Shown here: positions 29,824-38,267 of the stretch, one piece after another | How positions within the stretch are numbered: the stretch's first letter is position 1 | How the letters are laid out: each line of letters opens with the position of its first letter | DNA from: Streptomyces longhuiensis | Lineage (GTDB): Bacteria; Actinomycetota; Actinomycetes; Streptomycetales; Streptomycetaceae | Length of the DNA stretch: 64,000 nt | NCBI RefSeq assembly: GCF_020616555.1 | Contig: NZ_CP085173.1 | Span: 1,426,001 to 1,490,000, forward strand | Reading direction: 5' to 3' | Notes under the pieces: generated by a model | Databases searched by the model: none | Told to the model about the DNA's origin: nothing | What the model saw: only the letters and a program-made list of their open reading frames with translations | Position numbers and translations under genes: made by a program

Positions 29824-30663
29824 CTATCCCAGGAACGAGGCCACCGCCTCCGTGAAGCGACAGGGGTCGTCGACCCACGGAAAGTGGCCCGCGCCTTCCT
29901 GGACGACCAGTTCGGCGTGCGGGAGCAGCTCCGCGACAGCGGCGGCGACCCGGGGCAGCGGGCCGCCGTCCCGCTCGCCCGCCAGGACCAGGATCCGCGC
30001 GTCCCACCCGGCCAGGGCGGCGCGTGCCGCGGCGGGGTCGAAGGCTCCGGCGGAGGCGTAGGCGTCCCCCGCCGGCTCGTTGGTCTGCTCGACCTCTCCG
30101 GCGGCGTGCGCCTCGGCGGCCGCGTCCCAGCGCCCGTAGAAGAACGGCATCGCCGCGTCGAAGTCGGCGTCGGTCGCGGTGCCGTCCCAGATCCGTCCGT
30201 ACGCCCCACGCGCGCCGGCGAACCACGGTTCGCCGGCGCGCAGGGCGGCCGCTTCGAGTCGGTGCTCCGTGGTGAAGTCGACGCCTAGGGCGCGTGCGCG
30301 TGCGGCGACCATCGTGAGGGTGCGGACGCGCCGGGGGTACCTGGCCGCGTAGAGCAGCGCGAGGTCACCGGCCGCCGAATGCGCGAGCAGATCGACGCTC
30401 TCCAGGCCGAGCCGGACGCGCAGCGCCTCGACGTCGCCGACCTGCCGGTCGCAGCGGTACGTGGACGGGTCCGCCGGGACTTCGGAGTCGCCCGTGCCGC
30501 GCAGGTCGAGCAGCACGAGGCGCCGTCGCTTCGAGAGCCCGCCTAGATCGCCGAGGTAGGCGGAGGCGCGCATGGGCCCACCGGGCAGGCAGATGAGGGG
30601 CTCACCCTCTCCCGCGACGTGGTAGGCGAGCCGGGTGCCGTCGGGTGCGGTGAAGGCGGGCAT
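29824..30663 (-). CDS. Alpha/beta hydrolase (proline iminopeptidase-like)
   Basis: A 279-residue alpha/beta hydrolase: oxyanion-hole region PLICLPGGPMRASAYLGDL, strand LVLLDLRGTGDSEVPAD, nucleophile elbow LLAHSAAGDLALLYA (AHSAAG rather than the usual GxSxG), acid loop VLAGERDGGPLPR, and final EGAGHFPWVDDP with the catalytic His. The sequence RGTGDS and the CLPGGP motif are typical of proline-iminopeptidase-like members. The ATG at 30663 has AGGA at the proper distance. It is followed leftward by a GNAT gene. Confidence 0.85.
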   Translation of the reverse strand: MPAFTAPDGTRLAYHVAGEGEPLICLPGGPMRASAYLGDLGGLSKRRRLVLLDLRGTGDSEVPADPSTYRCDRQVGDVEALRVRLGLESVDLLAHSAAGDLALLYAARYPRRVRTLTMVAARARALGVDFTTEHRLEAAALRAGEPWFAGARGAYGRIWDGTATDADFDAAMPFFYGRWDAAAEAHAAGEVEQTNEPAGDAYASAGAFDPAAARAALAGWDARILVLAGERDGGPLPRVAAAVAELLPHAELVVQEGAGHFPWVDDPCRFTEAVASFLG

Positions 30664-30730
30664 GGCGTCATCCTCGGTCCGCGCGCCGATCATGGCAAGC
30701 GGATTGGTGCCCGCTGGGCGGGGCCGGGAG

Positions 30731-31615
30731 TCACCGGCGGGGATCCGGATCGGGTACGCGCGTGAACTCCCTTACGGCCGAGGCCAGTTCAGTGGGTTGG
30801 TCCAAGGGAACGAGGGTGTAGCTGTCCCCGATCTCGACCAACTGCCCCTGCGGGAGGAGTTCGGCGAGGCGCCGCCCGTGGGCGAGCGGCATCACGCGGT
30901 CGTCGCGCGCCCAGACGACGAGCGCGGGCCGGTCGAACACCGGCAGGCGCTCCGCCGCCCGGAGCAGGACGCGGGTGTCGGCGAAGACCGCGCGCAGCAT
31001 CCGTACGGCATCGCGGCGGATGTCCGGCTGTGTGATGACGGGCCTCATCCACCGGCCGGTCGCGGCGCCGCCCCGTTTGGTCAGCCACCCGAACGCGACC
31101 GGCAGCCGCCGCACCGCGCCGATGCGCATCTGCTGCATGAACAGCCCGAACATCCTTGGCGACAGCTTCCCCGCGAGAGCGAGCGTCCTGCCGGTCAGCC
31201 CCGGCGGAAGGTTGTCGAACGCCTCGCACGAGACCAGCACCACGCGGCCCACGCGCTCGGCGGCGCCCTCGGCGATGACCAGTTGGACGAGCGCCCCGCC
31301 GGTGTCGTTGCCGACGAGGGTGACGTCGCGCAGGTCGAGACGGTCGAGGAACTCGACCACGAGTCGGGCGACCCCGGGCAGCGACAGATCGGCGTCGTCG
31401 CGCATCGCGCGGCGGTGCGCGCCCAGGGGCAGCGTCGGCGCCACGCACCGGTGCTCGCCGGACAGTTCCGCGATCGGCCCGTCCCAGAGCGAGGCGTCCA
31501 TCATCAGGCCGTGCAGGAGGACGACCGTGGGGCCACCGCTGTCCGCGTCCGCGTCGCCCCGCACTCCCGTGTCCTCGTACTCGACGGTCCCTGCGGTCAG
31601 CTCGATCTCCCTCAT
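30731..31615 (-). CDS. Alpha/beta hydrolase with Asp nucleophile and no visible catalytic His
   Basis: A 294-residue protein of the haloalkane dehalogenase/epoxide hydrolase type. The nucleophile elbow is VGNDTGGALVQ with Asp at about 104 in the Ser position, and the oxyanion side is HGLMMDASLWDG. The usual final motif with histidine is replaced by DSYTLVPLDQP, so the base of the triad appears missing. It may be a binding protein or use another base. Its start overlaps the stop of the next hydrolase by 4 nt (ATGA), so both come from one transcript under the TetR gene upstream. GWLTKRGGAATGRWM and adjacent helices form the cap. Confidence 0.8.
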   Translation of the reverse strand: MREIELTAGTVEYEDTGVRGDADADSGGPTVVLLHGLMMDASLWDGPIAELSGEHRCVAPTLPLGAHRRAMRDDADLSLPGVARLVVEFLDRLDLRDVTLVGNDTGGALVQLVIAEGAAERVGRVVLVSCEAFDNLPPGLTGRTLALAGKLSPRMFGLFMQQMRIGAVRRLPVAFGWLTKRGGAATGRWMRPVITQPDIRRDAVRMLRAVFADTRVLLRAAERLPVFDRPALVVWARDDRVMPLAHGRRLAELLPQGQLVEIGDSYTLVPLDQPTELASAVREFTRVPDPDPRR

Positions 31616-32577
31616 GACCTGCTCCGGGCCGAAGGATCAGCGGTGACGGCGGCACCATGGCCGACGGGTGGCGTCTCACCGAGCAAGTGGCGCTGCAGAA
31701 AAGCGAGTTCGGCCTCGACGGCCGGCTCGTGCGCCTCCATGAAGGGCGCGTAGTGCCCTCCCGGCAGGTGGACCACCTCTGCCTGCGGTGCTCGCCGCGC
31801 CGCGTCGACGGCCGGCCCCGGCAGGGCGGACCGATCCTGGTCGCAGACGACGACCAGCAGGGGACACCGAGCCTGGGACGCCCGGCGGCCCGGCCGGTAG
31901 AAGCTGAGGCCCAGCGCCGAGCGGGCGGCGACCTCCTGCTGCCAGTCCGGGTAGCGGTTGCCCGGGTTGAGCGCCCGGTCGCCCTCGTTCCCGTCCGGCG
32001 TGGTGAGCATCGCCACGGTCCCGGGCGGACCGGCGAGCGGCATCAGCCGGGGCTCACGTCCGACGAGACCACCGGCGGCATCGAGGAGACCCCTCACGGT
32101 GAGCCGGAGCATCCCCCATGGCGTCTGATACGCCATCGCCCTTCGCGACGCCACGGGCCCGTCGGCCAGCGGCGTCTGCGCGATCGCCGCAGCCAACTGC
32201 GGTGCGCGCGCAGCGATTTGGAAGATGTGACCGCCCGAGGCCGAGAACCCCCAGGCCGCGACGCGTGCGGGGTCGACCTCCGGCAGGGCCGCGGCGCACG
32301 CGATCGCGGCCCGCCAGTCGGCGAGCTGTTCCTTGACGTCCAGGATCTGGCGCGGCGCGCCCCCGCTCTCACCGAAGCGCCGGTAGTCGAAGGCGAGGAC
32401 ACTGAACCCGGCGCCGTGGAAGCGCGCCGCGAACGGGTCGGTGCCCGGCTCCTTGGTCACGCCGCCGCCGGGCGCCATGATCACGCACGCACCGTTCGTC
32501 CCCGGGTAGTGCCACGCGGCGCATTCGGTGCCGCCGCTGGGGAATCGGACTTTCTCCCGCTCCATGGGCATCCGCAT
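31612..32577 (-). CDS. Alpha/beta hydrolase (dienelactone hydrolase-like)
   Basis: A 321-residue hydrolase. Landmarks are GACVIMAPGGGVTKEPGTDPFA, SVLAFDYRRFGESGG, the nucleophile elbow AAWGFSASGGHIFQ, a strand LLVVVCDQDRSALPG for the acid and VVHLPGGHYAPFME with the His. The ATG at 32577 has GGAGG six bases ahead; a later ATG at 32565 is possible. It is the first gene of a two-gene leftward unit (ATGA overlap with the next hydrolase) and lies downstream of an 18-bp palindrome and a TetR gene in the same direction. Confidence 0.85.
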   Translation of the reverse strand: MRMPMEREKVRFPSGGTECAAWHYPGTNGACVIMAPGGGVTKEPGTDPFAARFHGAGFSVLAFDYRRFGESGGAPRQILDVKEQLADWRAAIACAAALPEVDPARVAAWGFSASGGHIFQIAARAPQLAAAIAQTPLADGPVASRRAMAYQTPWGMLRLTVRGLLDAAGGLVGREPRLMPLAGPPGTVAMLTTPDGNEGDRALNPGNRYPDWQQEVAARSALGLSFYRPGRRASQARCPLLVVVCDQDRSALPGPAVDAARRAPQAEVVHLPGGHYAPFMEAHEPAVEAELAFLQRHLLGETPPVGHGAAVTADPSARSRS

Positions 32578-32635
32578 GACCGGCCTCCGAGTGGACCCGC
32601 GTGGATCCGAGTGGATGAGAAGCACTCTCACCAAA

Positions 32636-32653
32636 GTGAACCACGTGGTTCAC
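32636..32653. promoter_or_regulatory. Perfect 18-bp palindrome, likely TetR operator
   Basis: GTGAACCACGTGGTTCAC is perfectly self-complementary. It lies 59 nt upstream of the hydrolase start and 62 nt beyond the TetR gene end, on the promoter of the hydrolase pair. Its length and symmetry fit a TetR-family dimer site. Confidence 0.75.
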
Positions 32654-32714
32654 AACCTGTCCACGGACTCCGGCCACGGAGTCCGGCCGGATCGGATGCG
32701 GCCCGGCGCCGGGG

Positions 32715-33359
32715 TCACGCCTCCGCGGCCTCCTCCCGCTCCAGCGCGCGGGCGAGCGCCTCGAACCCGGCGGCGACGCCCTCGGCGTCACCGCTGGTCC
32801 TCGCGTCCACCAGAAAGCCCCGGAGCGTGGCGAGGACCATCTCGGCGACCTCGAGCTTGCGACGGTCGGACCAGTGCCCGGGGCACACGGACAGCAGAGT
32901 GGGCAGATACTGCTGCGACGCCTCACGGCCCAGCGCCGCGTGGCGCTCCGGGTCGTACATCGCCAGCCCGATGGCCTGGTCGAGCACGCGCGCCTCCGCT
33001 CCCACGAGGATCGGCCAGACCGCGCGCACCCAGTCCGCCAGCGTCCTGCGGTCGTGGCCCTCGGTGGCGGCCGCGAGCGCCTTCGCGATGCGCCGCTCAC
33101 GCAGCTGGACGATCGCCTGCGTGAGCAGGTCGTCGGCCCCGTCGAAGTGGTAGAGCAGCACCTTGTGCGTGGTGCCGGCCGCGCGCGCCGCGCGCCGGAG
33201 CGAGAAGTCCACGAGTCCGTTGACCTCTAGGTCGTCGGTGACGAGGGCGAGGAGCTCCCGCCGCCGGGCCTCGCCGCGCGGCGACCCGGCCGACCGCCGG
33301 TATCCCGCCCGTCCTGGTGAGCCGTCGTCGGCAGGGGTGTTCACATCGGCGGCTTCCAT
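32715..33359 (-). CDS. TetR/AcrR-family regulator
   Basis: A 214-residue regulator. The HTH is LVDFSLRRAARAAGTTHKVLLYHFDGADDL, preceded by RRRELLALVTDDLEVNG; the C-terminal helices (RTLADWVRAVWPILVGAEAR and LDQAIGLAMYDPERH) form the ligand domain. The ATG at 33359 has GAGGAGG. An upstream ATG at 33425 is open but lacks a site. It is transcribed toward the two hydrolases with the palindrome in between, and probably represses them and perhaps itself. The ligand is unknown. Confidence 0.88.
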   Translation of the reverse strand: MEAADVNTPADDGSPGRAGYRRSAGSPRGEARRRELLALVTDDLEVNGLVDFSLRRAARAAGTTHKVLLYHFDGADDLLTQAIVQLRERRIAKALAAATEGHDRRTLADWVRAVWPILVGAEARVLDQAIGLAMYDPERHAALGREASQQYLPTLLSVCPGHWSDRRKLEVAEMVLATLRGFLVDARTSGDAEGVAAGFEALARALEREEAAEA

Positions 33360-33455
33360 GGCCGGTCCTCCTCGCGCAGCGAACGCTGGGGCCGACCTTA
33401 GCCCCCGGGGACGGACCATGATCAAGCTCAGCCGGAGGTCTCGCAGGGGACCCGG

Positions 33456-34103
33456 TCAGCGAGGGAGCGCAGCCACCGGTCGCGGGCGCCGCAGCAGCCA
33501 CTGCCAGAAGCCGCGGCGGGGCGGCCTGGGCGGCCGTATCGCGATGCTGCCGCCGTGCACCTCCCCCGTCATCTGGATGCGCAGTCTGACCGGTGTCGCG
33601 GGCTCGGGCCGCGCCTGATGGCGCACACTGCCGCTGCGTACGGCCACGTCGTCGACGTCGGCGACGACGTCCGGCGGCACGAGCAGCGTCACCGACCCGC
33701 TGCGCACCGCGACCTCGATCTCCAGGGTGGGCGCCGCGATGACGGCCTGGGTGAAGTCGAGGACGACGGAACCGCTCCTCGACTCGATCTCCAGACGCCT
33801 CGGGACGGCCCAGCCGCCGTCCCGCTTCGCGCTCGCGCTGTCGACGACGATCCGCGACGCATCCTTCGGAGCGGCGGCCGCGACGCCGGCGGCCCACGCG
33901 GGACCGGCGTCCGGCAGGTCGGCGAGCAGGGCCGCCAGCTCACCGTGGGTACGGGCCGTCAGAGCGGCCTCGAGCCGCTCGTCCAGCTCGTCCGCGGTCA
34001 GCCGGCCGTCACCGGCGGCGACGGTCAGCCGCTCCACGACCTGGTCGCGCTCCTCGTGCGACGCGCGCAGTTCGCGGCGGTCTGGCACCATTTCACCGGG
34101 CAT
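33456..34103 (-). CDS. DUF1707-domain protein with LiaF-like beta region
   Basis: A 215-residue protein with the DUF1707 SHOCT-like helical opening (LRASHEERDQVVERLTVAAG then DGRLTADELDERLEAALTAR), then a repetitive beta region with RSGSV three times (SRSGSVVLDF, VRSGSVTLLV, VRSGSVRHQ) typical of the LiaF/DUF4097-like fold, and a basic tail WQWLLRRPRP. No membrane helix is clear. Such proteins often sit near envelope regulators in Streptomyces; the role is unknown. The start at 34103 is chosen by convention; an internal ATG at about 34091 is possible. Confidence 0.75.
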   Translation of the reverse strand: MPGEMVPDRRELRASHEERDQVVERLTVAAGDGRLTADELDERLEAALTARTHGELAALLADLPDAGPAWAAGVAAAAPKDASRIVVDSASAKRDGGWAVPRRLEIESRSGSVVLDFTQAVIAAPTLEIEVAVRSGSVTLLVPPDVVADVDDVAVRSGSVRHQARPEPATPVRLRIQMTGEVHGGSIAIRPPRPPRRGFWQWLLRRPRPVAALPR

Positions 34104-34176
34104 GGACGCACTCTAGTGGCGTTGCCGCCGCCCGCGGAACCGGGCCCCGGCGGCCGTCCGCGATCGGCCCACCCCG

Positions 34177-34587
34177 TCAGGAGTCCAGTACCGCCGCGAC
34201 GCCCTCGATCTCCACGAGCTGGTCGTGGTACCCCAGCACGGTGACCCCCATCAACGTGCTGGGGACGTCGTGGTCGCCGAACGCGTCACGGACCACCTCC
34301 CACGCCGTCACGAGGTCCGCCTGTCGCGTGGACGCGACGAGGACGCGGGTGCTGATCACGTCGTCGAGGGTGGCGCCGGACTCGGCGAGCGCCGTCCGCA
34401 TGTTCTCCACGGCCTTCGCCGCCTGTCCGGCGTAGTCGCCGACGGCCGCCGTCGAGCCGTCCTCGTTCAGCGGACAGGCCCCCGCGAGAAAGATCAGCCG
34501 CGCTTCGGCGGGAGCCGTGGCCGCGTAGGCGTACTCGGCGACGTCGGACAGCGAGGACGAGCGGATCAGCGAGACGGCGCGGGGCAC
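34177..34587 (-). CDS. RidA-family protein
   Basis: A 136-residue RidA/YER057c/UK114-type protein: AYAATAPAEARLIFLAGACP, AGQAAKAVENMRTALAESGATL and VIEIEGVAAV at the end are characteristic. RidA members hydrolyse reactive enamines and imines made by PLP enzymes and act as trimers. The catalytic Arg region IFLAGACPLN departs from the RidA core G-Q pattern, so it may be a non-RidA subgroup. The GTG at 34587 has GGGA six bases ahead; a GTG at 34611 is less well placed. Confidence 0.8.
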   Translation of the reverse strand: MPRAVSLIRSSSLSDVAEYAYAATAPAEARLIFLAGACPLNEDGSTAAVGDYAGQAAKAVENMRTALAESGATLDDVISTRVLVASTRQADLVTAWEVVRDAFGDHDVPSTLMGVTVLGYHDQLVEIEGVAAVLDS

Positions 34588-34762
34588 GTGGATTCCCTTC
34601 GGAGCGGGCACGACGGGCGGTCATCCTCGCAAGGAACCTCGGCGGGCGCCCCTGATTTTCCCGGCGCGGGGGCGTGCGCGTGGCGAACAGCCGCCGTCAT
34701 CGTCACACGAGGTGAAGAATGGACGAGAGGGGCAGACCACCCTCAGGACGGAGCCGGGCGCC

Positions 34763-37258
34763 GTGGGGACGAGCGAACACAGCGATGCCACCGAGCAGCG
34801 CCTCGACGCGGCGGACGCCGCGCCGGTCCTGCTCGACACACACGGAGTGGTGTCCGGCTGGTCCGGCGGGGGCGAGCGACTGCTGGGACACGCGGCCGCC
34901 GAGGTGGTGGGCCGCAAGGTGGCCGAGCTCCTGACGCCCGAGGACGCGGCCCGTCTTCCCGCGCTCGCCGAGCAGTGCAGGCGGGGCGGCGGATGGTCGG
35001 GGATCCTGACGGCGAAACACCGCGACGGGCACCCCGTCCCCCTGATGGTGCGCGTGGTCGAGGCACAGCTGTGCCCGGATCCCGAGCGCTGGATCGCGCT
35101 CGTGACGGACCTGGCGCGGACGCCCGGATGGGAGATGAGCCGTTCCGTCCTGGAGCAGATGGCCACGCGTTCCCCCCTGGGCATCGCCATCGTGGACACG
35201 GACCTGAGGTACGTGTGGTCGAACGACGCGCTGGCCCAGTTCGGCGGTGGTCCGGCGGAGGAACGCCTCGGACGCAGGCTGGCGGACATCCAGCCGGGGC
35301 TCGACTCCGAGCGGCTCGAGGCGAAGATGCGCGAGGTCCTGGAGACGGGCGAAGCGGTCGTGGGGTACGAGCAGGTGGGCCGCTTGCAGTCCACGCCGCA
35401 CCGACAGAGCTGCCACGCCATGTCGTTCTCTCGGCTCAACGACGGGAACGGGTACCCCCTGGGCGTGTACTACACGGCGATGGACATCACCGACCGCTAT
35501 CTGGCCCGGCAGCGGCTCGCCCTCCTGGACCGGGCCGGTGAGCACATCGGCCGGAGTCTGGACGTCGTACAGACCGCGCAGGAACTGGCGGACGTGGCGG
35601 TGCCCGGCCTCGCGGACTTCGTCTCCGTGGATCTGCTGGAGTCGGTGCTCGAAGGGGCCGAGCCGACGGCGGGGCCGCCGAGCGACTCGGAGATGGTCAC
35701 GCTGCGGCGCGCGGGCCACCGGTCGGTGCGGGCCGGGGTCCCCGAGACCCTCGTCCGCATCGGGGAGACGGCTCGCTACCGCACGGAATCACCCCCCGTA
35801 CGCGTCCTGACCAGTGGCGAGTCCTGGTACGCGGAGGAGGTTGATCCCGGGGACGAGGACTGGACCGCCACCGACCCCGGCCGCCCGGGGGTCTCTCTCG
35901 TCGAGCTCGGGCTGCACTCGATGATGATCGTGCCGATCCGCTCGCGCGGCATCACGATGGGTGTCACCAGCTTCTTCCGGCGCGACCGCCCCGACCCGTT
36001 CGACGCGGAGGATCTGGCGCTCGCGGAGGAGTTCGTCGCCCGGGCCGCGATCTGCGTGGACAACGCCCGCCGCTACACACGCGAACGCGACGCCGCACTC
36101 GTGCTTCAGCGGAGTCTGCTGCCGAGCCACCTGCCCGAGCAGGACGCGGTGGACGTCACCGCCTGCTACCGGCCCGCGGACGAGCTGACGGGCCTCGGCG
36201 GCGACTGGTTCGACGTCATCCCGCTGTCAGGCGCCAGGGTGGCCCTCGTCGTGGGCGACGTCCCCGGCCACGGCATCGACGGCGCCGCCGCCATGGGACG
36301 GCTGCGCACCGCGGTCCAGACGCTCGCCGATCTGGACCTGCCGCCGGAGGAGGTGCTGGCCCACCTCGACGACCTGGTCAGCAGGCGGAAGGACGACACC
36401 CTCAGCGCGGTCGAGGCCCTCGGCTCCAGCTGTCTGTACGTGGTGTACGACCCGGTCAGCGGCCAGTGCTCCATGGCGAGCTCCGCGCATCCCCCGCCCG
36501 CGCTCGTCACGCCGGACGGCACGGTCTCCTTCCCCGACCTGCCGGTCGGGCCGGCGCTCGGCACGGGCGGTCTGCCCTTCGAGGCGGCCGAGTTCCGTCT
36601 CGCCGAGGGCACTGTGCTCGCCCTGCACACCGACGGACTGCTCGCCGTCGACCCGAGGGAACCCGGCCGCGAGCCCGATCTCGACGCGGGCCGGGAGCGC
36701 CTGCGCGATGTCCTGGAGCGGTGCGACCCCTCCCTCGACGGCCTCTGCGTGGCCGTCGTCGACGCGCTGGTGCCCGCGCGCCCGAACGACGACGTGGCCC
36801 TGCTGATGGCCCGCACCCACCGCCTGGGCGCCGGGCAGGTCGCCTCCTGGGACCTGGAGAGCGACCCGGCAGTCGTCGCCGAGGCACGCAAGAAGGTCAC
36901 ACGGCAGCTGTCCGAGTGGGGGCTCGACGAACTCGCCTTCACCTCGGAACTCGTCGTCAGCGAACTCGTCACCAACGCGATCCGGTACGCCTCCGGGCCG
37001 ATCCGGCTGCGTCTGATCGTCGAGCGTGCGCTGATCTGCGAGGTGTCCGACGCGGGCGCCAGCGCTCCGCATCTGCGGCACCCCCGCACCACCGACGAGG
37101 GCGGGCGCGGCCTGTTTCTCGTCTCCCAGTTCTCCCAGCGCTGGGGAGCGCGCTACACCCTCGACGGGAAGATCATCTGGGCCGAACAGTCCCTCACCGA
37201 GGAGACGGACGAACCGGCCGACGTGGCCGACGGACCGCCCCCGGCGACGACGCGCTGA
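34763..37258 (+). CDS. PAS-PAS-GAF-SpoIIE phosphatase-HATPase regulator
   Basis: An 831-residue signalling protein: PAS 1 (from VLLDTHGVVSGWSGGGERLL), PAS 2 (SPLGIAIVDTDLRYVWSNDAL), a GAF domain (PGLADFVSVDLLESVLEG to HSMMIVPIRSRGITMGV), a PP2C/SpoIIE domain (ARVALVVGDVPGHGIDGAAA with metal Asp residues and LALHTDGLLAVDP), and a final anti-sigma-type HATPase (ELVVSELVTNAIRYASGPI and DEGGRGLFLVSQFS). It combines the serine phosphatase and the anti-sigma kinase functions that usually sit in partner-switching modules. The GTG at 34763 has GGAG nine bases ahead; a GTG at 34712 would add 17 residues. It stands alone, facing away from RidA. Confidence 0.92.
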   Translation: MGTSEHSDATEQRLDAADAAPVLLDTHGVVSGWSGGGERLLGHAAAEVVGRKVAELLTPEDAARLPALAEQCRRGGGWSGILTAKHRDGHPVPLMVRVVEAQLCPDPERWIALVTDLARTPGWEMSRSVLEQMATRSPLGIAIVDTDLRYVWSNDALAQFGGGPAEERLGRRLADIQPGLDSERLEAKMREVLETGEAVVGYEQVGRLQSTPHRQSCHAMSFSRLNDGNGYPLGVYYTAMDITDRYLARQRLALLDRAGEHIGRSLDVVQTAQELADVAVPGLADFVSVDLLESVLEGAEPTAGPPSDSEMVTLRRAGHRSVRAGVPETLVRIGETARYRTESPPVRVLTSGESWYAEEVDPGDEDWTATDPGRPGVSLVELGLHSMMIVPIRSRGITMGVTSFFRRDRPDPFDAEDLALAEEFVARAAICVDNARRYTRERDAALVLQRSLLPSHLPEQDAVDVTACYRPADELTGLGGDWFDVIPLSGARVALVVGDVPGHGIDGAAAMGRLRTAVQTLADLDLPPEEVLAHLDDLVSRRKDDTLSAVEALGSSCLYVVYDPVSGQCSMASSAHPPPALVTPDGTVSFPDLPVGPALGTGGLPFEAAEFRLAEGTVLALHTDGLLAVDPREPGREPDLDAGRERLRDVLERCDPSLDGLCVAVVDALVPARPNDDVALLMARTHRLGAGQVASWDLESDPAVVAEARKKVTRQLSEWGLDELAFTSELVVSELVTNAIRYASGPIRLRLIVERALICEVSDAGASAPHLRHPRTTDEGGRGLFLVSQFSQRWGARYTLDGKIIWAEQSLTEETDEPADVADGPPPATTR

Positions 37259-37366
37259 AGCAGCGCCGCGCCAGGAACGCCGGTCGGCGAAGAGGTCGCC
37301 CGATCGCCGACGACGGTGCGCAGGTATGCAGTTGACGTGCGGCGATGCGCACGATTTCCTACTGCG

Positions 37367-37822
37367 ATGACTGATCTCCGCATCGAGAAGGTGCAGGGCG
37401 ACGCCCTGATCGAGGACTGGCGTCACGTCCACAACCTGATCATCCCGGCCGACCCGCTGTCCCTCGACGACGTGCGCGAGCGGGTGGGGCGCAACCATCT
37501 GGAGGTCGCCTATCTCGGCGACACCCTCGTGGGCTGCACGACGGTGCGCCCGCCGACGGACGACACCGCCACGGCCACGGTGATCGCCCGTGTGCTCCCC
37601 GACCACCGCCGGAAGGGCTTCGGCGAAGTCCTCTACCGGCACGGCCTGGAGCACGCGCGCACCCTGGACGCCGCCGTCATCGAGACGGTCATCCTGGCGT
37701 CCAACGTGGCCGGGGTGCGGTTCGCGGAGAAGCACGGGTTCGTGGAAGTGGAGCGATACGTGCTGCCGGAGGACCCCGCCCTCTGGTTCACGATGCGACT
37801 CGCCGAGGACGGGCTCACCTGA
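37367..37822 (+). CDS. GNAT acetyltransferase
   Basis: A 151-residue N-acetyltransferase: IIPADPLSLDDVRERVG then VAYLGDTLVGCTTVRPP, the acetyl-CoA loop PDHRRKGFGEVLYRHGLEHA and the closing NVAGVRFAEKHGFVEVERY. ATG at 37367; there is no ribosome-binding site in the 15 bases before it, so it may be a leaderless message (TTGACG at 37332-37337 is a possible -35). It is followed 23 nt later by an HTH-TOBE regulator. Confidence 0.85.
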   Translation: MTDLRIEKVQGDALIEDWRHVHNLIIPADPLSLDDVRERVGRNHLEVAYLGDTLVGCTTVRPPTDDTATATVIARVLPDHRRKGFGEVLYRHGLEHARTLDAAVIETVILASNVAGVRFAEKHGFVEVERYVLPEDPALWFTMRLAEDGLT

Positions 37823-37831
37823 GTATTCGTC

Positions 37832-37837
37832 TATCTT
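37832..37837 (+). promoter_or_regulatory. -10 element for a leaderless HTH-TOBE transcript
   Basis: TATCTT is followed by 7 nt and then the ATG at 37845, so transcription should begin at or next to the start codon. No ribosome-binding site exists upstream of the ATG. The paralogous gene at 39637 has the same layout. Confidence 0.55.
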
Positions 37838-37844
37838 GGCGCGT

Positions 37845-38237
37845 ATGCAGTCCTACACGATCGGCCAGGCCGCCCGGCTCCTCGGCGTGAGCCCGGACAC
37901 CGCACGTCGATGGGCCGACGCGGGCAGAGTGGCCACCCATCGTGACGCGGGTGGGCGGCGGCTCATCGACGGCAGGGACCTGGCCGCCCTCTCGGTCGAG
38001 GTCGCCAGGACCGGTGGCGAGGACGACATCTCGTACACCTCCGCGCGCAACGCCTTCCCGGGCATCGTCACCGCCGTGAAGCTGGGTGACGTGGCGGCCC
38101 AGGTGGAGATTCAGGCGGGCCCTCACCGGCTGGTGTCGCTGCTCACGCGTGAGGCCGTGGAGGAGCTGGGACTTGAGGTGGGCGCGGAGGCCACCGCCCG
38201 CGTGAAGTCGACGAACGTGCACATCGACCGCACCTGA
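37845..38237 (+). CDS. HTH-TOBE molybdate-type regulator 1
   Basis: A 130-residue protein with a MerR/BldC-like HTH (SYTIGQAARLLGVSPDTARR then WADAGRVATHRDAGGRRLID) and a C-terminal TOBE/Mop domain (ARNAFPGIVTAVKLGDVAAQ, VEIQAGPHRLVSLLTREAVE, ARVKSTNVHI). TOBE domains bind molybdate or tungstate as oligomers, so this is a one-component sensor combining DNA- and oxyanion-binding modules, shorter than ModE. It is paralogous to the gene at 39637 (over 40 percent by eye). It probably controls the mod genes downstream, though that is inference. Appears leaderless. Confidence 0.88.
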   Translation: MQSYTIGQAARLLGVSPDTARRWADAGRVATHRDAGGRRLIDGRDLAALSVEVARTGGEDDISYTSARNAFPGIVTAVKLGDVAAQVEIQAGPHRLVSLLTREAVEELGLEVGAEATARVKSTNVHIDRT

Positions 38238-38267
38238 CGTCTGCGGGCGGCGGCCGTCTCACCGGCC

